Source: Rhizorhabdus phycosphaerae
GTDB lineage: Bacteria; Pseudomonadota; Alphaproteobacteria; Sphingomonadales; Sphingomonadaceae
Assembly: GCF_011044255.1 (NCBI RefSeq)
Contig: NZ_CP049107.1
Coordinates: 1,302,001-1,366,000, forward strand
Length of the DNA stretch: 64,000 nt
Direction: 5' to 3'
Part shown: in pieces, positions 37,012-47,334 of the stretch
How positions within the stretch are numbered: position 1 is the stretch's first letter
How the letters are laid out: every line of letters starts with the position of its first letter
The notes under the pieces: generated by a model
What the model saw: the letters and a program-made list of their open reading frames with translations, nothing else
Database searches by the model: none
Told to the model about the DNA's origin: nothing
Translations under genes and position numbers: made by a program

Positions 37012-39384
37012 TCAGAAAGTCTTTCGGAACTGCACGGTAAAGCTGCGCGGCTGATCGCGCGCGACGATGAAGCTGCCCGGGCTGCGGGGAAGGCCGGTAG
37101 CCCAATGGAAGGTCTTCACGTCATTCACATTCTTGGCGATGAGCCCGACTTCCCATTGGCCGGGGCCGCTGATGAGTTTGGCCGACAGATCGAGTTGCAC
37201 ATAAGCGTCCTGCTCGGTGTTGGGATCGTTGTTGACTGCGACCTGGAAATGGTCCGTGAACGAAAGCTGGGATCCTAGTGCGAGCCGGAAATTGTCGCTG
37301 ATGGGCGTCTCGTAATCGATGGTCCAGAGACCGCTATAGCTCGGCGAATAGGCGGTCGGCTTGCCGGAGAGATCCTGGACCGTGGCACCTGGCGCGGTTG
37401 AGCCGAACACGCATTGGCCGACGATTTGCTGACACGCAGTTGGCAAAGCACCAGGGAAGCTCTTGTAGTGTGCATCGAGCAAGCTCAACTGCAAGCCTGT
37501 CGTGAGGCCGCCCGTCACACGAAGATCGGCTTCCACCTCGATACCCTTCGACACGGAACTTGCCGCATTGCTCACGACGTTGACCGGGCCATTGACCGTC
37601 TGGCGATTGCCGCCCACCTGAAGGTTCGAATAGCGGCTGGTAAACGCGGTCACGTTCAGTGTCAGACGACGATCAAAGAGACGCGATTTAAACCCGATCT
37701 CGAAAGCATCGACCTTCTCGGGCTGGAAAGCGACGCCGATCTGTTGGCCCGTTGCAGGGTCGACCGGCCCGCTCGCCGCCATGTTGAACCCGCCGGCCTT
37801 GAAGCCGTTCGCATAGGATGCGTAAGCCATCAGGTCAGGCGAGAATTTGTAGCGGATATTCGCTGATGGAACGAGTTTGCTATAGCTGTCCGAATAGCGC
37901 CATTGGCCGGCCGGGCCGAGATTAAGCGCGACTCCCGTAGCATTGTATGCGGCGGTCTCGATCGGAGCGACGTCGGCGAACCCTGTGGGCGCTCCGTAGT
38001 AAATGCCCTTGAGCAGCCGCTTCTCGACGCGTTGCGCACGCAAGCCACCGGTGATCGTCAACTTTTCGGTCAGATTGAGGCCAAGCGAAGCGAAACCCGC
38101 GTAGATCTTTTCATGCTGATCATAGGTCAGAGCCTGAACGATCGGTGGGTTTAGGAAATAATATCCAAGGTCCGTGCGGCCGGTCAGGTGATCGCTCTGA
38201 AAATATGCACCAACCGTATAGTTGAGGAGACCCGTGTCGCCCGATGCGATCCGCAATTCCTGGCTGAACTGATCATATTTTTCCGGCAGTCCCGAATAGG
38301 CGCTGTTGGTCGATGTGAAGTCGAGATCCCATACAGATTTGTAATTATACCGCAGATAAGCCGTTGTGGACGTGAGCGTGGCTGCACCCAGATCATAGTT
38401 GGCAGTCAGTGCGACTTCCTGGTTTGACAGGTTGGCATGGCTGCCGGGGTTGGTGGAGCGCCTGCTGTTGAAGACAACGTCATCACCGTTCGCGAGCGCT
38501 TGCGCGCAATATACGCCCGGCCGCGCAAAACCGTCTTGTGTGGGGGTAGCGAGCACCGGGGGGCACTGCGTGATCTGCCCAAGCAGGCCGCCGCGCTGGT
38601 TGAACCGGCCAGCCTCCCCCTTCAGCACCATCGACAGCCTGTCATCGGGCTCCCACTTGAGCTGGACTCGAACGGCGCGATCGTTGGTTTCAGGGATCTT
38701 GCCGCCTGCAGTGGTATCAGCGACCCAGCCGTCGCCCGACCCCAACAGCACCGACAGGCGGCCGCTCAGGGCCGGCGTGATCGGCCCGCTTACTGCACCT
38801 TCGACAACATATTGATCGAAGTTGAAATTGTACGAGCCGTAGGCATAGCCCTGCAGCGTGTCCGTGGGCTTTGCGGTCGTCACATTGACGGCACCCGCGA
38901 TCGCGCTGTTGCCGAAGAAGGTCGACTGCGGTCCTTTTAGAAATTCCGACCGCTCGATGTCGAACAGGCCCGACGCAGTTCCGCGCGAACGACCATGATA
39001 GACATCGTCAATGAACGTCGCGACCGCCTGGTCGAAGCCGGCATTGTCACCCGAACCGATACCTCGGACGAACAGGCGACTGGTAGGACCGGCGGGCAGG
39101 ATCTGGATTCCCGGCAGCGCGCCTTTGAGGTCTTGAAGATTGTGGATGCCTTTGTCCTGGAGCGCCTCGCCACCAAGCACCGCCACGGAGATTGGGACGT
39201 CCTGCAAGCGCTGCGTACGTTTCTGAGCGGTTACGACGATATCGCCGGCATCTGATGGAGCGTCGGTGGCCTGCGCCTGTCCAGACGCCACGGATGTTTC
39301 CGTAGGCGTAGTTTGTGCCTGCGCCAAAAATGGCCAGGTCACAGCCGCCAGGCAGACCCCGGTCTTCAAGATGATGCTGCGCAT
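37012..39384 (-). CDS. TonB-dependent outer-membrane receptor
   Basis: 790 residues from ATG 39384, chosen because GGGAGG lies seven bases upstream; a Met six residues earlier has no such site. A signal peptide ends near residue 24 (PFLAQAQ). The TonB box region is DIVVTAQKRTQRLQDVPIS, followed by the plug (FVRGIGSGDNAGFD) and a 22-strand barrel ending in a terminal Phe (FTVQFRKTF). It would import the substrate of the island into the periplasm using TonB energy. It heads the minus-strand catabolic run. Confidence 0.95.
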   Translation of the reverse strand: MRSIILKTGVCLAAVTWPFLAQAQTTPTETSVASGQAQATDAPSDAGDIVVTAQKRTQRLQDVPISVAVLGGEALQDKGIHNLQDLKGALPGIQILPAGPTSRLFVRGIGSGDNAGFDQAVATFIDDVYHGRSRGTASGLFDIERSEFLKGPQSTFFGNSAIAGAVNVTTAKPTDTLQGYAYGSYNFNFDQYVVEGAVSGPITPALSGRLSVLLGSGDGWVADTTAGGKIPETNDRAVRVQLKWEPDDRLSMVLKGEAGRFNQRGGLLGQITQCPPVLATPTQDGFARPGVYCAQALANGDDVVFNSRRSTNPGSHANLSNQEVALTANYDLGAATLTSTTAYLRYNYKSVWDLDFTSTNSAYSGLPEKYDQFSQELRIASGDTGLLNYTVGAYFQSDHLTGRTDLGYYFLNPPIVQALTYDQHEKIYAGFASLGLNLTEKLTITGGLRAQRVEKRLLKGIYYGAPTGFADVAPIETAAYNATGVALNLGPAGQWRYSDSYSKLVPSANIRYKFSPDLMAYASYANGFKAGGFNMAASGPVDPATGQQIGVAFQPEKVDAFEIGFKSRLFDRRLTLNVTAFTSRYSNLQVGGNRQTVNGPVNVVSNAASSVSKGIEVEADLRVTGGLTTGLQLSLLDAHYKSFPGALPTACQQIVGQCVFGSTAPGATVQDLSGKPTAYSPSYSGLWTIDYETPISDNFRLALGSQLSFTDHFQVAVNNDPNTEQDAYVQLDLSAKLISGPGQWEVGLIAKNVNDVKTFHWATGLPRSPGSFIVARDQPRSFTVQFRKTF

Positions 39385-39534
39385 CAAGAACCTCCCTTTC
39401 ATCTATTTCGGACGCTGGCCCCCTTTGACCAAACCCCATTCCATCATGGGGCGCAGAGTGGGTTAGATTGCGCAAAACGAGGCACATAGTTGATAGATTG
39501 GGACAATCAGTGACGGCAATGACGCCATGCGCTT

Positions 39535-40542
39535 TCAGAACTCGACAACGATTTTTCCGAAATGGCGCCCTGCTTCCTGCAGAAGAAATGCTTCGCCCAA
39601 ATCTTCCAGCGCGAATGTGCGATCGATGACTGGCTTGATACCGGTCGTCTCGAGTGCGCGGATCATGTCGATCTGATGGGACCGACTGCCCACGATCAGC
39701 CCCTGGAGCCGTGCCTGTTTCACGAGAAAGGCAGTAAGGGGGACATCTCCCGACCTGCCGGTTAACGCCCCTATAAGAGAGATATGGCCGCCGATCCGGA
39801 CTGCGGCGATCGATTGCGGCAGGGTGCCGACACCGCCCACTTCGACGACGTGATCGACGCCGATGCCGCCCGTCCAATCGGTTGCGGCGCGTCCCCAATC
39901 AGGTGTGGCTCGATAGTTGATCGTATGTGCAGCGCCCAATTCTCGCAGCCGCTCGAGCTTTTCGTCCGACGACGATGTAGCGATCACATGCGCACCCATT
40001 GCATGGGCGAACTGCAAGGCGAAGATCGAGACGCCGCCCGTACCCAGTGTCAGCACGATGTCGCCGGCCTTGAGCTTTCCGTCGACGACGAGCGCTCGCC
40101 ATGCGGTCAGCCCTGCCGTCGTCAGAGTAGCTGCTTGAGCATGGGTAAAGCCTGCCGGCGCATGAGTGAACCAACTTGCGGGCCGTACCACAACCTCACG
40201 CGCGTAACCGTCGACACCATCGCCCGGCGTCTGCGCGAAATCTCCAATTCGCGCCGGCCCATCGGACCATTGCGGAAAGAATAGCGACACGACCGAGTCT
40301 CCGACCGCGAATGCTTCGACCCCTTCCCCAATTGCTTCGACTACACCGGCGCCATCGGCCATCGGGATTCGCCCTCGCACCGCTAATGCCTCGCCATTGG
40401 CGATCCGGTAGTCGTGATAGTTCAAAGAGGTCGCGTGAATCCTCACCCGGATTTCGCCCGCTTCCGGAAGTCCGGGATCGGCTATCTCCACGGTCTCGAG
40501 ACGATCGAGACCTGCTGGCGCGCCTATGCGAACGGCCTTCAA
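39535..40542 (-). CDS. Zinc-type alcohol dehydrogenase / quinone reductase-like
   Basis: 335 residues of the medium-chain dehydrogenase family. The GroES-like half has LNYHDYRIANGE and MADGAGVVEAIGEG; the nucleotide half has TLGTGGVSIFALQFAHAMGAHVIATSSS. The Cys/His residues of catalytic zinc are not evident at the usual places, so it may be a zinc-free NADPH enzyme. It is divergent from the AraC gene across 228 bases and sits 150 bases upstream of the TonB receptor. Confidence 0.9.
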   Translation of the reverse strand: MKAVRIGAPAGLDRLETVEIADPGLPEAGEIRVRIHATSLNYHDYRIANGEALAVRGRIPMADGAGVVEAIGEGVEAFAVGDSVVSLFFPQWSDGPARIGDFAQTPGDGVDGYAREVVVRPASWFTHAPAGFTHAQAATLTTAGLTAWRALVVDGKLKAGDIVLTLGTGGVSIFALQFAHAMGAHVIATSSSDEKLERLRELGAAHTINYRATPDWGRAATDWTGGIGVDHVVEVGGVGTLPQSIAAVRIGGHISLIGALTGRSGDVPLTAFLVKQARLQGLIVGSRSHQIDMIRALETTGIKPVIDRTFALEDLGEAFLLQEAGRHFGKIVVEF

Positions 40543-40770
40543 GTGCGTGCTCCACGCGTCGATATTCGGCGGTCAGACAGCGGCAAAAACATCTCGAACC
40601 TCGCAAGATCGAACTGTCCCGGACGACGCGGGATCAGCGTCAGATGTCGGCCTACCCCGGTCCCGGTTGCCCCAAGGTGGGGCCGACACGGCTCGTGTAT
40701 CCACGCGCGACATTTTAGACTTGATACTTAGAGGCGGGCGGTTGACATATCGGGACGCAAGAGGAGTCTT

Positions 40771-41817
40771 ATGCACGAAAGAAGGGTAATTCGGCGCGCA
40801 ACATTGAATGGCTATGCGGAGGCCGCGCAGGCGGCCGGGTTATCGCCGGCGGCCATGCTCCGGGAAGTCGGTTTGGCCAGCGGCAATGCGCAAGACCCTG
40901 ATGAGCTCATCTCGTTCGATGCATTCGTGAAGCTTTTGGCATTGTCCGCGGAGAAGACCGGCCTTATGGACTTCGGCATGCGCGTTGCTCATGCGCGCGG
41001 CATACCGGATCTTGGTGCGGTCAGCCTGCTGATGCGCGAAGCCGACGATGTAGAAGCTGCGATCCGGCTCTACTCATCGCACATGCGCCTCCACTCCGAT
41101 GGAACTCTCGTCCATCTGCAGACCGGCTTCGACTATCCGATCATTGCGGTGGAAATTACGGGCAACACGATGCTGGAGTCGATGCAGGTCACCCAGTTCG
41201 GGATTACTGGCATCCTGATGCAGTTGCGCTGGCTGATCGGCGACGATTATCGCCCTGAACTGGTGACCTTTACCTTCCCGCCTCTTCCCGACGGTCAGTT
41301 CGCGCGTCGGATTTTCCAATGCGAAATCCTCCACGAACAAACGCTGTCGGGCCTCGTGCTCGACAAAGCCTTGCTCCGCCGCCCGCTCGTGACGTCGCCG
41401 CCGTTCCTACGACGCCTCGCGATCAAGCAGTTGCAGCCGCTGCTCGAGCGGGGACAGGACACGATGGCGATGCGAGTCACACGCATGATCAGTCAACGGC
41501 TCGAAGATGGTGATTTCTCGGCGCAAGCGATTGCCGACGAATTATGGATCGACCGCCGCACGCTGAACCGACGCCTCAATCGCGAAGGCACCACCTATCA
41601 AGCCTTGCTGCATGACCTGCGCCTGCAACTTATTCAGCAGGCGATCAGCAATCCCGGACTGTCGCTGACCGAGCTGTCATGCTCGACGGGGTTCAAAAGT
41701 CTCAGCGCCTTTTCGCGATGGTTCCAGACCTCCTATGGACGCAGCGCGTCGACGATGCGAGCAGAACTCGGCCAGGCCAGAGTTACATCAGCAACGGGGC
41801 GTCGGCGACGGCGATAG
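40771..41817 (+). CDS. AraC-family transcriptional regulator
   Basis: 348 residues with AGGAG upstream of the start. The N-terminal part (about 20-200) is the arabinose-operon-like sensor domain common in OruR/ArgR-type regulators. The C-terminal double helix-turn-helix is at about 235-335: FSAQAIADELWIDRRTLNRRLNREG, then LTELSCSTGFKSLSAFSRWFQTSYG. Position between divergent transcription units suggests that it controls the island's transport and catabolic operons. Confidence 0.92.
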   Translation: MHERRVIRRATLNGYAEAAQAAGLSPAAMLREVGLASGNAQDPDELISFDAFVKLLALSAEKTGLMDFGMRVAHARGIPDLGAVSLLMREADDVEAAIRLYSSHMRLHSDGTLVHLQTGFDYPIIAVEITGNTMLESMQVTQFGITGILMQLRWLIGDDYRPELVTFTFPPLPDGQFARRIFQCEILHEQTLSGLVLDKALLRRPLVTSPPFLRRLAIKQLQPLLERGQDTMAMRVTRMISQRLEDGDFSAQAIADELWIDRRTLNRRLNREGTTYQALLHDLRLQLIQQAISNPGLSLTELSCSTGFKSLSAFSRWFQTSYGRSASTMRAELGQARVTSATGRRRRR

Positions 41818-41960
41818 CCGCCCGAGAGCTGTCGCATATTGTAAAATGAATGCCCCCGGATGTTCACTGCGATCTGCCTAGTCTGATATCTGAGGGATGC
41901 TGGCGCGCTGCGGTGATCAGCGCGTGCCCTGCCTGCTCGGTCCATTCCCGGGAGAAAAAG

Positions 41961-43301
41961 ATGTCCGACGCGCATGTCTCGGCGCTGGAAAGAGAGCATG
42001 GCTATTGGAAAGGCATTTCCACGCCACGGCGATGGTCGACGCTTGGCTTTCTCTTTCTTGCGGCTACGCTCAATCTCCTCGACCGTCAGGTCGTCAACAT
42101 TCTCGCCGAGCAAATCAAGATCGATCTCCGGCTGAATGACGCAGAACTCGGCCTGCTGACCGGTACTGCGTTCGGTTTGATGTACGCCTTCTTCACAATC
42201 CCTATGTCGCGCCTGTCGGACCATGTCAGCCGGACGCGGCTGATCGCCGCCGCGATGTCGATTTGGAGCATCCTTACAATTTGCTGCGGACTCGCTGCGA
42301 ATTTTGTTCAATTGGCACTGGCTCGAATGGGCGTCGGTATCGGCGAGGCGGGATCACAGTCAGCGTCGGCGTCGCTCATCGTTGATTGCTTCCCGCCGCG
42401 GCAACGGGGCTTGGCAACTGCGATCTTCTATCTCGGTGTGCCTGTGGGCGGATGCCTCGGCATGCTGATCGGCGCCGTGGTGGCGACCTCATTTGGCTGG
42501 CGCGCCGCGTTTTTGTTTGCGGGCGCTCCTGGGCTTTTGCTGGGCCTTTTGATGTGGCTCGCGTTGCGCGATCCGCGGGCCGCAACGGGCCGGAATTTCG
42601 CCGAGGTGATCATGTCATTGCATCTCGGTCATGCGATCCGCCGCTTGGCAGCCATTCGCGCTTACCGCCTGTCGGTGATCGCGAGCATTGCAGGCATTTC
42701 TATCTATTATGTCGTTCAGGCTTGGCTGCCGGTCTATTTTGTGCGTGTCCACAGAATGTCGATGATTGACACCGCCTTGTGGATGTCGATCGCGATGGCG
42801 ACGGGCGGAAGCGTCGGTTCGATTGGCAGCGGCTGGGCCTGCGACCGGCTTCGACCACATATCCAACAGCCGGAATGCGTGATTCTGATTCTTTCACTGC
42901 TCGCCGTGGGTCCAGCGCTCGCCCTGACCACCCTGACATCGAATAAAACGGTCGCGATTGTCGGCCTGTGTCTCACCTACCCTTTTGCCTTTGGATTCCT
43001 GACACCGGGCACGCTCTTGATCCAGAAGGCGGCACCAGAGAAGTTGCGCGGTATCGCCATCGGGTTGTGGGCGTCGGTCACGAATGTGATCAGTCTCACC
43101 ATTGTCGTCCCGGCAGTGGGTCTGACGAGCGACATATTGAAACCGGATCACGGTGTTCGCAGCCTCGCCCTTGCCCTTGCCGCCAGTTCGGTCGTCGCAA
43201 TTCTGGGAGCCGGAGTGATGATGATGGCCAAGCGAGAATTGAATAAATCGGGGGATGCATCGAATGCGCATCCGTTCGCGCCAACTCAGGTCAAGTCGTG
43301 A
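41961..43301 (+). CDS. MFS transporter
   Basis: 446 residues from ATG 41961, with GGGAG eight bases upstream; the frame is open further upstream without a good start. Twelve predicted membrane segments. Family marks: LNLLDRQVVNILAEQIKIDL, GLLTGTAFGLMYAFFTIPMSRLSD, and GIGEAGSQSASASLIVDCFPPRQRG. It resembles the sphingomonad Spns-type carriers often found beside TonB receptors, moving the imported compound over the inner membrane. Its stop overlaps the M81 gene start. Confidence 0.93.
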   Translation: MSDAHVSALEREHGYWKGISTPRRWSTLGFLFLAATLNLLDRQVVNILAEQIKIDLRLNDAELGLLTGTAFGLMYAFFTIPMSRLSDHVSRTRLIAAAMSIWSILTICCGLAANFVQLALARMGVGIGEAGSQSASASLIVDCFPPRQRGLATAIFYLGVPVGGCLGMLIGAVVATSFGWRAAFLFAGAPGLLLGLLMWLALRDPRAATGRNFAEVIMSLHLGHAIRRLAAIRAYRLSVIASIAGISIYYVVQAWLPVYFVRVHRMSMIDTALWMSIAMATGGSVGSIGSGWACDRLRPHIQQPECVILILSLLAVGPALALTTLTSNKTVAIVGLCLTYPFAFGFLTPGTLLIQKAAPEKLRGIAIGLWASVTNVISLTIVVPAVGLTSDILKPDHGVRSLALALAASSVVAILGAGVMMMAKRELNKSGDASNAHPFAPTQVKS

Positions 43302-44797
43302 TGCGGGTGCTGGTCGCTGGCTTCAAGCACGAGACAAACAGCTTCGCGCCCAATCTGGCCGATTGGGCTGCGTTCGAACGCGGCGAGTTGCTTCCTGCCG
43401 CCAGCCATGGCGCTGTGATGATCGATCGCATCTCGCGCGTGAACGTCTCGCTCTCAGGATTTCTTCGTGTCGCTCGCGACAAGGGCTGGACTATCATGCC
43501 GAGCCTGTGGTGCGGCGCGGTACCGTCCTCCTACATCACCGCCCAAGCCTTCGAGTTCATCTGCGACACAATCATCGCAGACGTGCGCAAAGGCGGCTTT
43601 GACGCGATCTATATCGATATGCATGGCGCAGCGATGGCCCACAACGCGGACGATGCCGACGGAGAGCTTCTTCGCCGCATCCGGGGCGTAGTTGGCGATG
43701 ATCTGCCGATCGTCGCCAGTCTCGATCTTCATGCGAACGTGACCAAGGCCATGCTCGATCTGGCTGACGGGCTCGTCGCATTCCGCACCAACCCGCACAT
43801 CGATTATGTGGAGACCGGCGAACTGGCGGCTGAGTTGCTCGATCGCAGGATCAGGCAAGGATCGCGCGAAAAGCTGTCGCATACGCGTCTACCATTTCTG
43901 ATTCCGGTGAACGCACAAAGCACGACGACCCAGCCTGCAAAGAGCATCTATGAACTGCTCGTGCGTCTCGACACCGACCATGGCACGATTTCGAGCTTCT
44001 GCATGGGCTTTCCTGCATCAGATTTCGAAGAATGCGCGCCCATGATCTGGGGCTATGGCGATGAAGCAGCGTTGACCGTCGAGAGGCTCGCGTCGGCTGC
44101 GCTTGACGCGGACCGTTGGAAGCTCGAAATCTATGAGCCACGCGCCGCTGTCGCGCAGGCCATCGCGCGTACCACGCTGACCGGCAAGCCTGTCGTCATC
44201 GCGGACACCCAGGACAATCCGGGGGCCGGCGGTACAGCGAGCACTACCGGCATGTTGCACGCGCTTCTTGCGGAAAATGCAGGTCGCCACTTCCCGGGCC
44301 AGGTTACGATAGGGCTGCTATTTGACGAAGCAGCCGCAGCCACAGCCGTGGCGGCGGGCGTCGGCGCCACAATCGAGCTGGCGGTTGGCGCATCCGGGCC
44401 GACCTTTCAAGGTGCAAGCGATCCGCCTGTCTTCGGCCGCTATAAGGTGAGGGCGATCGCGGACGGTCGCTTCACCTTCAAAGGCCCCAAGATGACTGGC
44501 TTCGTAACCAACCTCGGCGCCTCCGCCTGCCTGGAGATCGAGGGCGTCCTTATTGCGGTGACGAGTGCGCGGATCGGCGCCCAGGATCGCGAACTGTTCC
44601 GCGGCTTGGGAATCGCCCCGGAAGCCATGCGGATTATCGTCGTCAAGAGCACCAACCACTTCCGGGCCGACTTCGCTCCACTGGTCGAAGACGAGGACAG
44701 GGACATTTTGACAGCGAAAGCGGCTGGAGCGATGGCGGCCGATCCGGCGGACCTGCCGTGGACGAAATTGCCGCCGACTATCAGACGTCGCCCATGA
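43301..44797 (+). CDS. M81 family (MlrC-like) metallopeptidase
   Basis: 498 residues from ATG 43301; GTG 43298 is also possible. It matches the M81/MlrC family in length and order: VLVAGFKHETNSFAP at the start, the metal site IDMHGAAMA, VASLDLHANVT, AFRTNPHIDYVETG, NPGAGGTASTTGMLHALL and VVKSTNHFRADFAPL. MlrC cuts a linear tetrapeptide in microcystin breakdown, but most family members have unknown substrates. No mlrA or mlrB is present here. It is coupled to the MFS gene. Confidence 0.92.
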   Translation: MRVLVAGFKHETNSFAPNLADWAAFERGELLPAASHGAVMIDRISRVNVSLSGFLRVARDKGWTIMPSLWCGAVPSSYITAQAFEFICDTIIADVRKGGFDAIYIDMHGAAMAHNADDADGELLRRIRGVVGDDLPIVASLDLHANVTKAMLDLADGLVAFRTNPHIDYVETGELAAELLDRRIRQGSREKLSHTRLPFLIPVNAQSTTTQPAKSIYELLVRLDTDHGTISSFCMGFPASDFEECAPMIWGYGDEAALTVERLASAALDADRWKLEIYEPRAAVAQAIARTTLTGKPVVIADTQDNPGAGGTASTTGMLHALLAENAGRHFPGQVTIGLLFDEAAAATAVAAGVGATIELAVGASGPTFQGASDPPVFGRYKVRAIADGRFTFKGPKMTGFVTNLGASACLEIEGVLIAVTSARIGAQDRELFRGLGIAPEAMRIIVVKSTNHFRADFAPLVEDEDRDILTAKAAGAMAADPADLPWTKLPPTIRRRP

Positions 44798-44965
44798 TCC
44801 CGAGGTCCTTGGAGTTGAGGTCGTAGCGCGCTCCAAACCGACGGAACGCCTCCCTATGTCAATTTTGTGTCTCATTCTGTAAACAGCATTTGATGATCAT
44901 CGGCAAATTCCCTCTCACTGCTCGCTGCGCAATGGCGGGCTTGAATGGAGCCAAAGGGGGCCAAT

Positions 44966-47296
44966 ATGTCCGTTAAATCGATCTTGATGCTGAGTGGGTG
45001 CGTAACCGTCCTTGCATGGTCGGGTCCCACGCTCGCTCAGACAACCACCGTACAATCCGGCGCGCAGCAGGTCGATGGCGAGGGCGGCATTGGCGAGATT
45101 GTCGTAACCGCGCAGCGTCGTCAGGAAAGTGCGAACAGCATCCCGCTCTCGATCGCGGCAATCAGCGGCGACGCTCTCAACCAGCGCAACGTCAATTCCA
45201 CCGCCGACCTGGCCAAGCTTGTGCCTGGATTCTCGGCTCAGGAGACCGGCTATGACGCGCCGGTCTATACGCTGCGCGGCGTTGGTTTCTTCGATTATTC
45301 GTTGACGGCCGGCACCACGGTCAGCGTGTATACCGACGAAGTATCGCTTCCCTTCTCCGTGATGACTAAAGCGGCCGCGCTGGACCTTGCGCGCGTCGAG
45401 GTTCTCAAAGGACCGCAAGGCACGCTTTATGGCCAAAATGCGACAGGCGGCGCGATCAACTACATCGCCAACAAGCCGACCGACCATTTCGAGGCGGGCC
45501 TAAGGGGCAGCTATTCCCGCTTCAATACCGCCGACCTTCAGGGCTTTATCAGCGGCCCGCTTGCCGACAATCTGAATGGCCGTTTATCGGTGAGGACCAC
45601 CCAGGGCGGCGATTGGCAGAAGAGTTACACGCGCAACGATTCACTTGGCGAAACGCATGTCGTGCAGGGTCGCGTCCTCCTCGACTGGAAGCCCACCGAG
45701 AGCCTCAAGTTCACGCTCAACGTAAACGGCTGGCTCGACAAGTCAGACACGCTGGCCGCACAGGTGATCAAGGTTTCGCCCCTGACTCCGCCCACTGATC
45801 CCAATGCGATCAACGTTCTGCAGGGCTATCCGCTGGCGCCCGAAAACAATCGCGCTGCGGACTGGACCCCAGGAAAGCCGTTCAAGCGCGACGACAGCTT
45901 CTACCAGTTCGCTCTTCGCGCTGATTATGAGATTGCGCCATCCGTCACCCTGACCTCGATAACCGCCTATGAGCAATATCGCGCCCGCTCTCAGGTCGAT
46001 TTCGACGGTACGCGTTTCCAGGTCGACGACGTCATCAAGCGCGGCCAAATCAGGACTTTCTCGCAGGAAATGCGCGCCCAGGCCGATCTCGGTAACGCCA
46101 AGATCATCGTCGGCGGTAATTACGAGCGCGATACCGCCTCAGACCTTCTCGTCTATGTTCTTCCAGAAGAATCCAACGCTGCTGCGATCTTGCCCGGTAC
46201 GCTGATCAGCCAGACGAGCAATCTGGTCCGCAACAGGATCTCGACCTATGCTGGCTTTGGCAACATCGATTACAGCTTTGGTGAGCACGTCACCGTCCAT
46301 GGCGGAGTCCGCTACACGCAGTCCAATCGAAATTTTTATGGCTGTCTCTTCGATGGCGGCGACGGCAATTTGGCCGCGGCTTTCACCTTTCTCGACGGCC
46401 TTTTTAACGGCGCCGGACGCCCGCCACTCAGCAGCACACAGTGCCTGACCTTCAGCGCAACGCTGCAGCCTAGTGCGATTGTCTCAACGCTGAAGGAAAA
46501 CAACGTCTCGTGGAGGGCTGGCATCGATTATAAGACCGACAACGGATCGCTTTTCTATCTGAGTGCAAGCAAGGGCTACAAGTCCGGCAGCTTCCCAACC
46601 CTCGCGGCGTCGAGCTACACGCAGTTCTTCCCTGTCACGCAGGAGTCGGTTCTCGCCTATGAGGCGGGCGTCAAATTGCCGCTTTTCGAGCGCAAACTTC
46701 AGCTTAACGCTGCGGCCTTCTACTATGATTATCGCAACAAACAGGTTCAGGGCCGATCGCCCGATCCGATCTTCGGCCCGCTCAGCGCGCTCGTGAACAT
46801 TCCAAAGTCGCGCGTCGAGGGTGCCGAGGCCCAAGTGATAGCGGCGCCTTTCGCAGGGCTGCGCCTCAGCGGTTCCGCAACCTATTTGAAGACGAAGATC
46901 ATCCGCTTCACAGGTTATGATCAGGATGGTTTGCTGCAAAACTTCGCCGGAACCGAGGTTCCGATCTCGCCAAGGTGGAATGCTGCCGGCGACGCGCAGT
47001 ATGACTGGGCTGTCGGTGGTGACTTGACGGCCTTCCTCGGCGCAGGCGTGACCTACACGAGCAGTTCCTTCGCTCAGTTGGGTGAAAATCCATTGTACCG
47101 CATCAAGTCTGCCGCGTTGCTCGACCTTCGGGCAGGCATCAGGGGGCCGAACGACAAATGGCAAATCCAGGTCTGGGGCAACAACGTCACCAACACGTAC
47201 AACTACTCGAACGTGTTCCGCGCATTTGACACCATTCTGCGGTTTCCGGGTAAGCCGGTTACCTATGGTATAACCGCGAGCGTGAAATTCGATTGA
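44966..47296 (+). CDS. TonB-dependent outer-membrane receptor
   Basis: 776 residues from ATG 44966, with AGGGGG seven bases upstream; an earlier Met at 44945 has no site. A signal peptide ends near residue 24 (GPTLAQ). The plug shows GEIVVTAQRRQESANSIPLS, YTLRGVGFFDYS and VEVLKGPQGTLYGQNATGGA; the barrel ends in FD after a typical last strand (YGITASVKFD). It is the second receptor of the island and is followed by the esterase-like, M19 and quinone reductase genes in the same direction. Confidence 0.95.
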   Translation: MSVKSILMLSGCVTVLAWSGPTLAQTTTVQSGAQQVDGEGGIGEIVVTAQRRQESANSIPLSIAAISGDALNQRNVNSTADLAKLVPGFSAQETGYDAPVYTLRGVGFFDYSLTAGTTVSVYTDEVSLPFSVMTKAAALDLARVEVLKGPQGTLYGQNATGGAINYIANKPTDHFEAGLRGSYSRFNTADLQGFISGPLADNLNGRLSVRTTQGGDWQKSYTRNDSLGETHVVQGRVLLDWKPTESLKFTLNVNGWLDKSDTLAAQVIKVSPLTPPTDPNAINVLQGYPLAPENNRAADWTPGKPFKRDDSFYQFALRADYEIAPSVTLTSITAYEQYRARSQVDFDGTRFQVDDVIKRGQIRTFSQEMRAQADLGNAKIIVGGNYERDTASDLLVYVLPEESNAAAILPGTLISQTSNLVRNRISTYAGFGNIDYSFGEHVTVHGGVRYTQSNRNFYGCLFDGGDGNLAAAFTFLDGLFNGAGRPPLSSTQCLTFSATLQPSAIVSTLKENNVSWRAGIDYKTDNGSLFYLSASKGYKSGSFPTLAASSYTQFFPVTQESVLAYEAGVKLPLFERKLQLNAAAFYYDYRNKQVQGRSPDPIFGPLSALVNIPKSRVEGAEAQVIAAPFAGLRLSGSATYLKTKIIRFTGYDQDGLLQNFAGTEVPISPRWNAAGDAQYDWAVGGDLTAFLGAGVTYTSSSFAQLGENPLYRIKSAALLDLRAGIRGPNDKWQIQVWGNNVTNTYNYSNVFRAFDTILRFPGKPVTYGITASVKFD

Positions 47297-47334
47297 TCCT
47301 CGACGATCGGCAATCCGGGGGAGTGACGAGATTT

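Noticed and set aside
36935-37105. N-terminal extension of the old yellow enzyme gene
   Set aside because: It would overlap the TonB receptor gene and adds non-family residues; family similarity begins at ATG 36934.
43301-44797. Calling the island a microcystin-degradation (mlr) cluster
   Set aside because: Only an M81/MlrC-like gene is present; mlrA and mlrB are missing, and M81 proteins are widespread with other contexts.
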